Shown here: piece by piece, positions 63,465-64,000 of the stretch
Numbering within the stretch: position 1 is the stretch's first letter
Layout of the letters: every line of letters starts with the position of its first letter
Assembly (NCBI GenBank): GCA_029259595.1
Contig: JAJDEW010000115.1
Location: forward strand, 62,001 to 126,000
Direction: 5' to 3'
From: Planctomycetota bacterium
GTDB taxonomy: Bacteria; Planctomycetota; UBA1135; GCA-002686595
DNA: 64,000 nucleotides
Made by a program: the position numbers and the translations under genes
Notes under the pieces: model-generated
Told to the model about the DNA's origin: nothing
Database searches by the model: none
The model's input: the letters and a program-made list of their open reading frames with translations, nothing else

Positions 63465-64000
63465 TCAGCGGAAGCGGGCGCCCTTGCTCGTGTAGAACGC
63501 GTGCAGGTGTTCGCGGGTCGGACGCTGGAACTTGCGGCTGACCGCGCCGGACCAGGTCCAACCCGGCTTGCCGCGCTCTTCGTAGTAGCGCTGCGTCGTC
63601 CGGTCATAGTCCGCGAGCGCGGCGCGCACGGAGGCGTCGTCGCGATAGCGCTCTTCGTGCAGGACCGACTCGATGGGAAGGCGCGGGCGATGGCTCGGTA
63701 GGGCCTGGGGGACGCCGACACACAGGCCGTAGAGCGGGAACACGCCGTGCGGCAGCTCGAGCAGCGCGTCGACCTCCGGCAAGCGGTTGCGCAAGCCGCC
63801 GATGAAGCCAATGCCGTAGCCCTGGGACTCGAAGGCGAGCGCCAGGTTCTGTGCGAAGAGCGACGCGTCGATCACGGACACGAGCAGCGTTTCGAGATTG
63901 GCCTCGTACGCGCGACCTTCGGCCTCGGCCACGAGGACGTGCCGCCGCTCTTCCGCGAAGACGACGAAGAAGGCTCCCGCGTCGGCCACCTGGCGTTGTC
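63465..64000 (-). CDS. NfsA-like FMN nitroreductase, 5' end outside window
   Basis: The C-terminal part of an NAD(P)H-dependent FMN nitroreductase of the NfsA/FRP type, about 178 residues visible. The minus-strand frame continues off the right edge, reading QRQVADAGAFFVVFAEERR there, which is the middle of the fold. SQGYGIGFIGGLRN and LPHGVFPLYGLCVGVP are the FMN and dimer-interface segments, followed by YDRTTQRYYEERG and FQRPTREHLHAFYTSKG. The family normally has about 240-250 residues, so roughly 70 are missing. A GTG at 63989 is not the true start. Confidence 0.9.
   Translation of the reverse strand, partial: QRQVADAGAFFVVFAEERRHVLVAEAEGRAYEANLETLLVSVIDASLFAQNLALAFESQGYGIGFIGGLRNRLPEVDALLELPHGVFPLYGLCVGVPQALPSHRPRLPIESVLHEERYRDDASVRAALADYDRTTQRYYEERGKPGWTWSGAVSRKFQRPTREHLHAFYTSKGARFR

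Overview
The window is a GC-rich bacterial chromosome segment packed with housekeeping genes. No rRNA, confident tRNA, CRISPR array, phage module or complete insertion sequence is visible. The gene content suggests a member of the Planctomycetota, possibly from a poorly studied lineage. The clues are many secreted lipoproteins of unknown role, sulfatase-like and hydrolase-like secreted proteins, a prenyltransferase-repeat secreted protein, GatCAB, and a PrkA/YeaH/SpoVR trio. This placement is inference; no 16S rRNA gene is present. Both ends cut a gene: guaA at the left and an NfsA-like nitroreductase at the right.

Layout. 1-5.5 kb: guaA 3' end, a polytopic membrane protein, a degenerate sulfatase-like lipoprotein and a secreted protein. 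5.5-9.1 kb, minus strand: gatC-gatA-gatB plus a small membrane protein, all overlapping by 4 bases. 9.2-14 kb: a membrane protein, a ComF-like phosphoribosyltransferase, larC, a secreted SH3-like protein and a 50-residue Cys-rich protein. 14-16.4 kb, minus strand: ruvB-tgt. 17.1-23.8 kb: two tandem paralogous lipoproteins of about 1040 residues with Ig-like and YVTN beta-propeller regions. 23.8-30.2 kb: a quinone block (ubiE/menG, CPBP protease, ubiX, ubiA), then holA and an endonuclease-type mutL. 30.2-35 kb: secreted proteins around miaA. 35.3-43 kb: hisS-nadD, a MraY/WecA-like transferase, a phosphoesterase, yidC and mnmE. 43-50 kb: nrdR, an ATP-cone protein and smc. 50-54.2 kb: two M14-like proteins that appear to lack zinc ligands and an M28 peptidase. 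54.5-59.1 kb: prkA-yeaH-spoVR. 59.3-64 kb: a lipoprotein, an OPT transporter, a GT2 glycosyltransferase and the partial nitroreductase.

The two most interesting signals are these. (1) A family of roughly 140-230 bp intergenic inverted-repeat elements bounded by CTAG or a close variant, with members near 12.3, 14.1, 37.3, 37.5, 59.1 and 60.5 kb. In four cases (tgt, nadD, spoVR and the 59 kb lipoprotein gene) the TAG stop codon of the neighbouring gene is part of the CTAG at the element edge. (2) An nrdR-coupled protein with one or two ATP-cones and a NrdD-like body but no visible glycyl-radical motif, preceded by a candidate NrdR box. The tandem M14 proteins with replaced metal ligands, a short unannotated Cys-rich gene, and TAGNAT-type -10 hexamers very close to several start codons are also worth checking.
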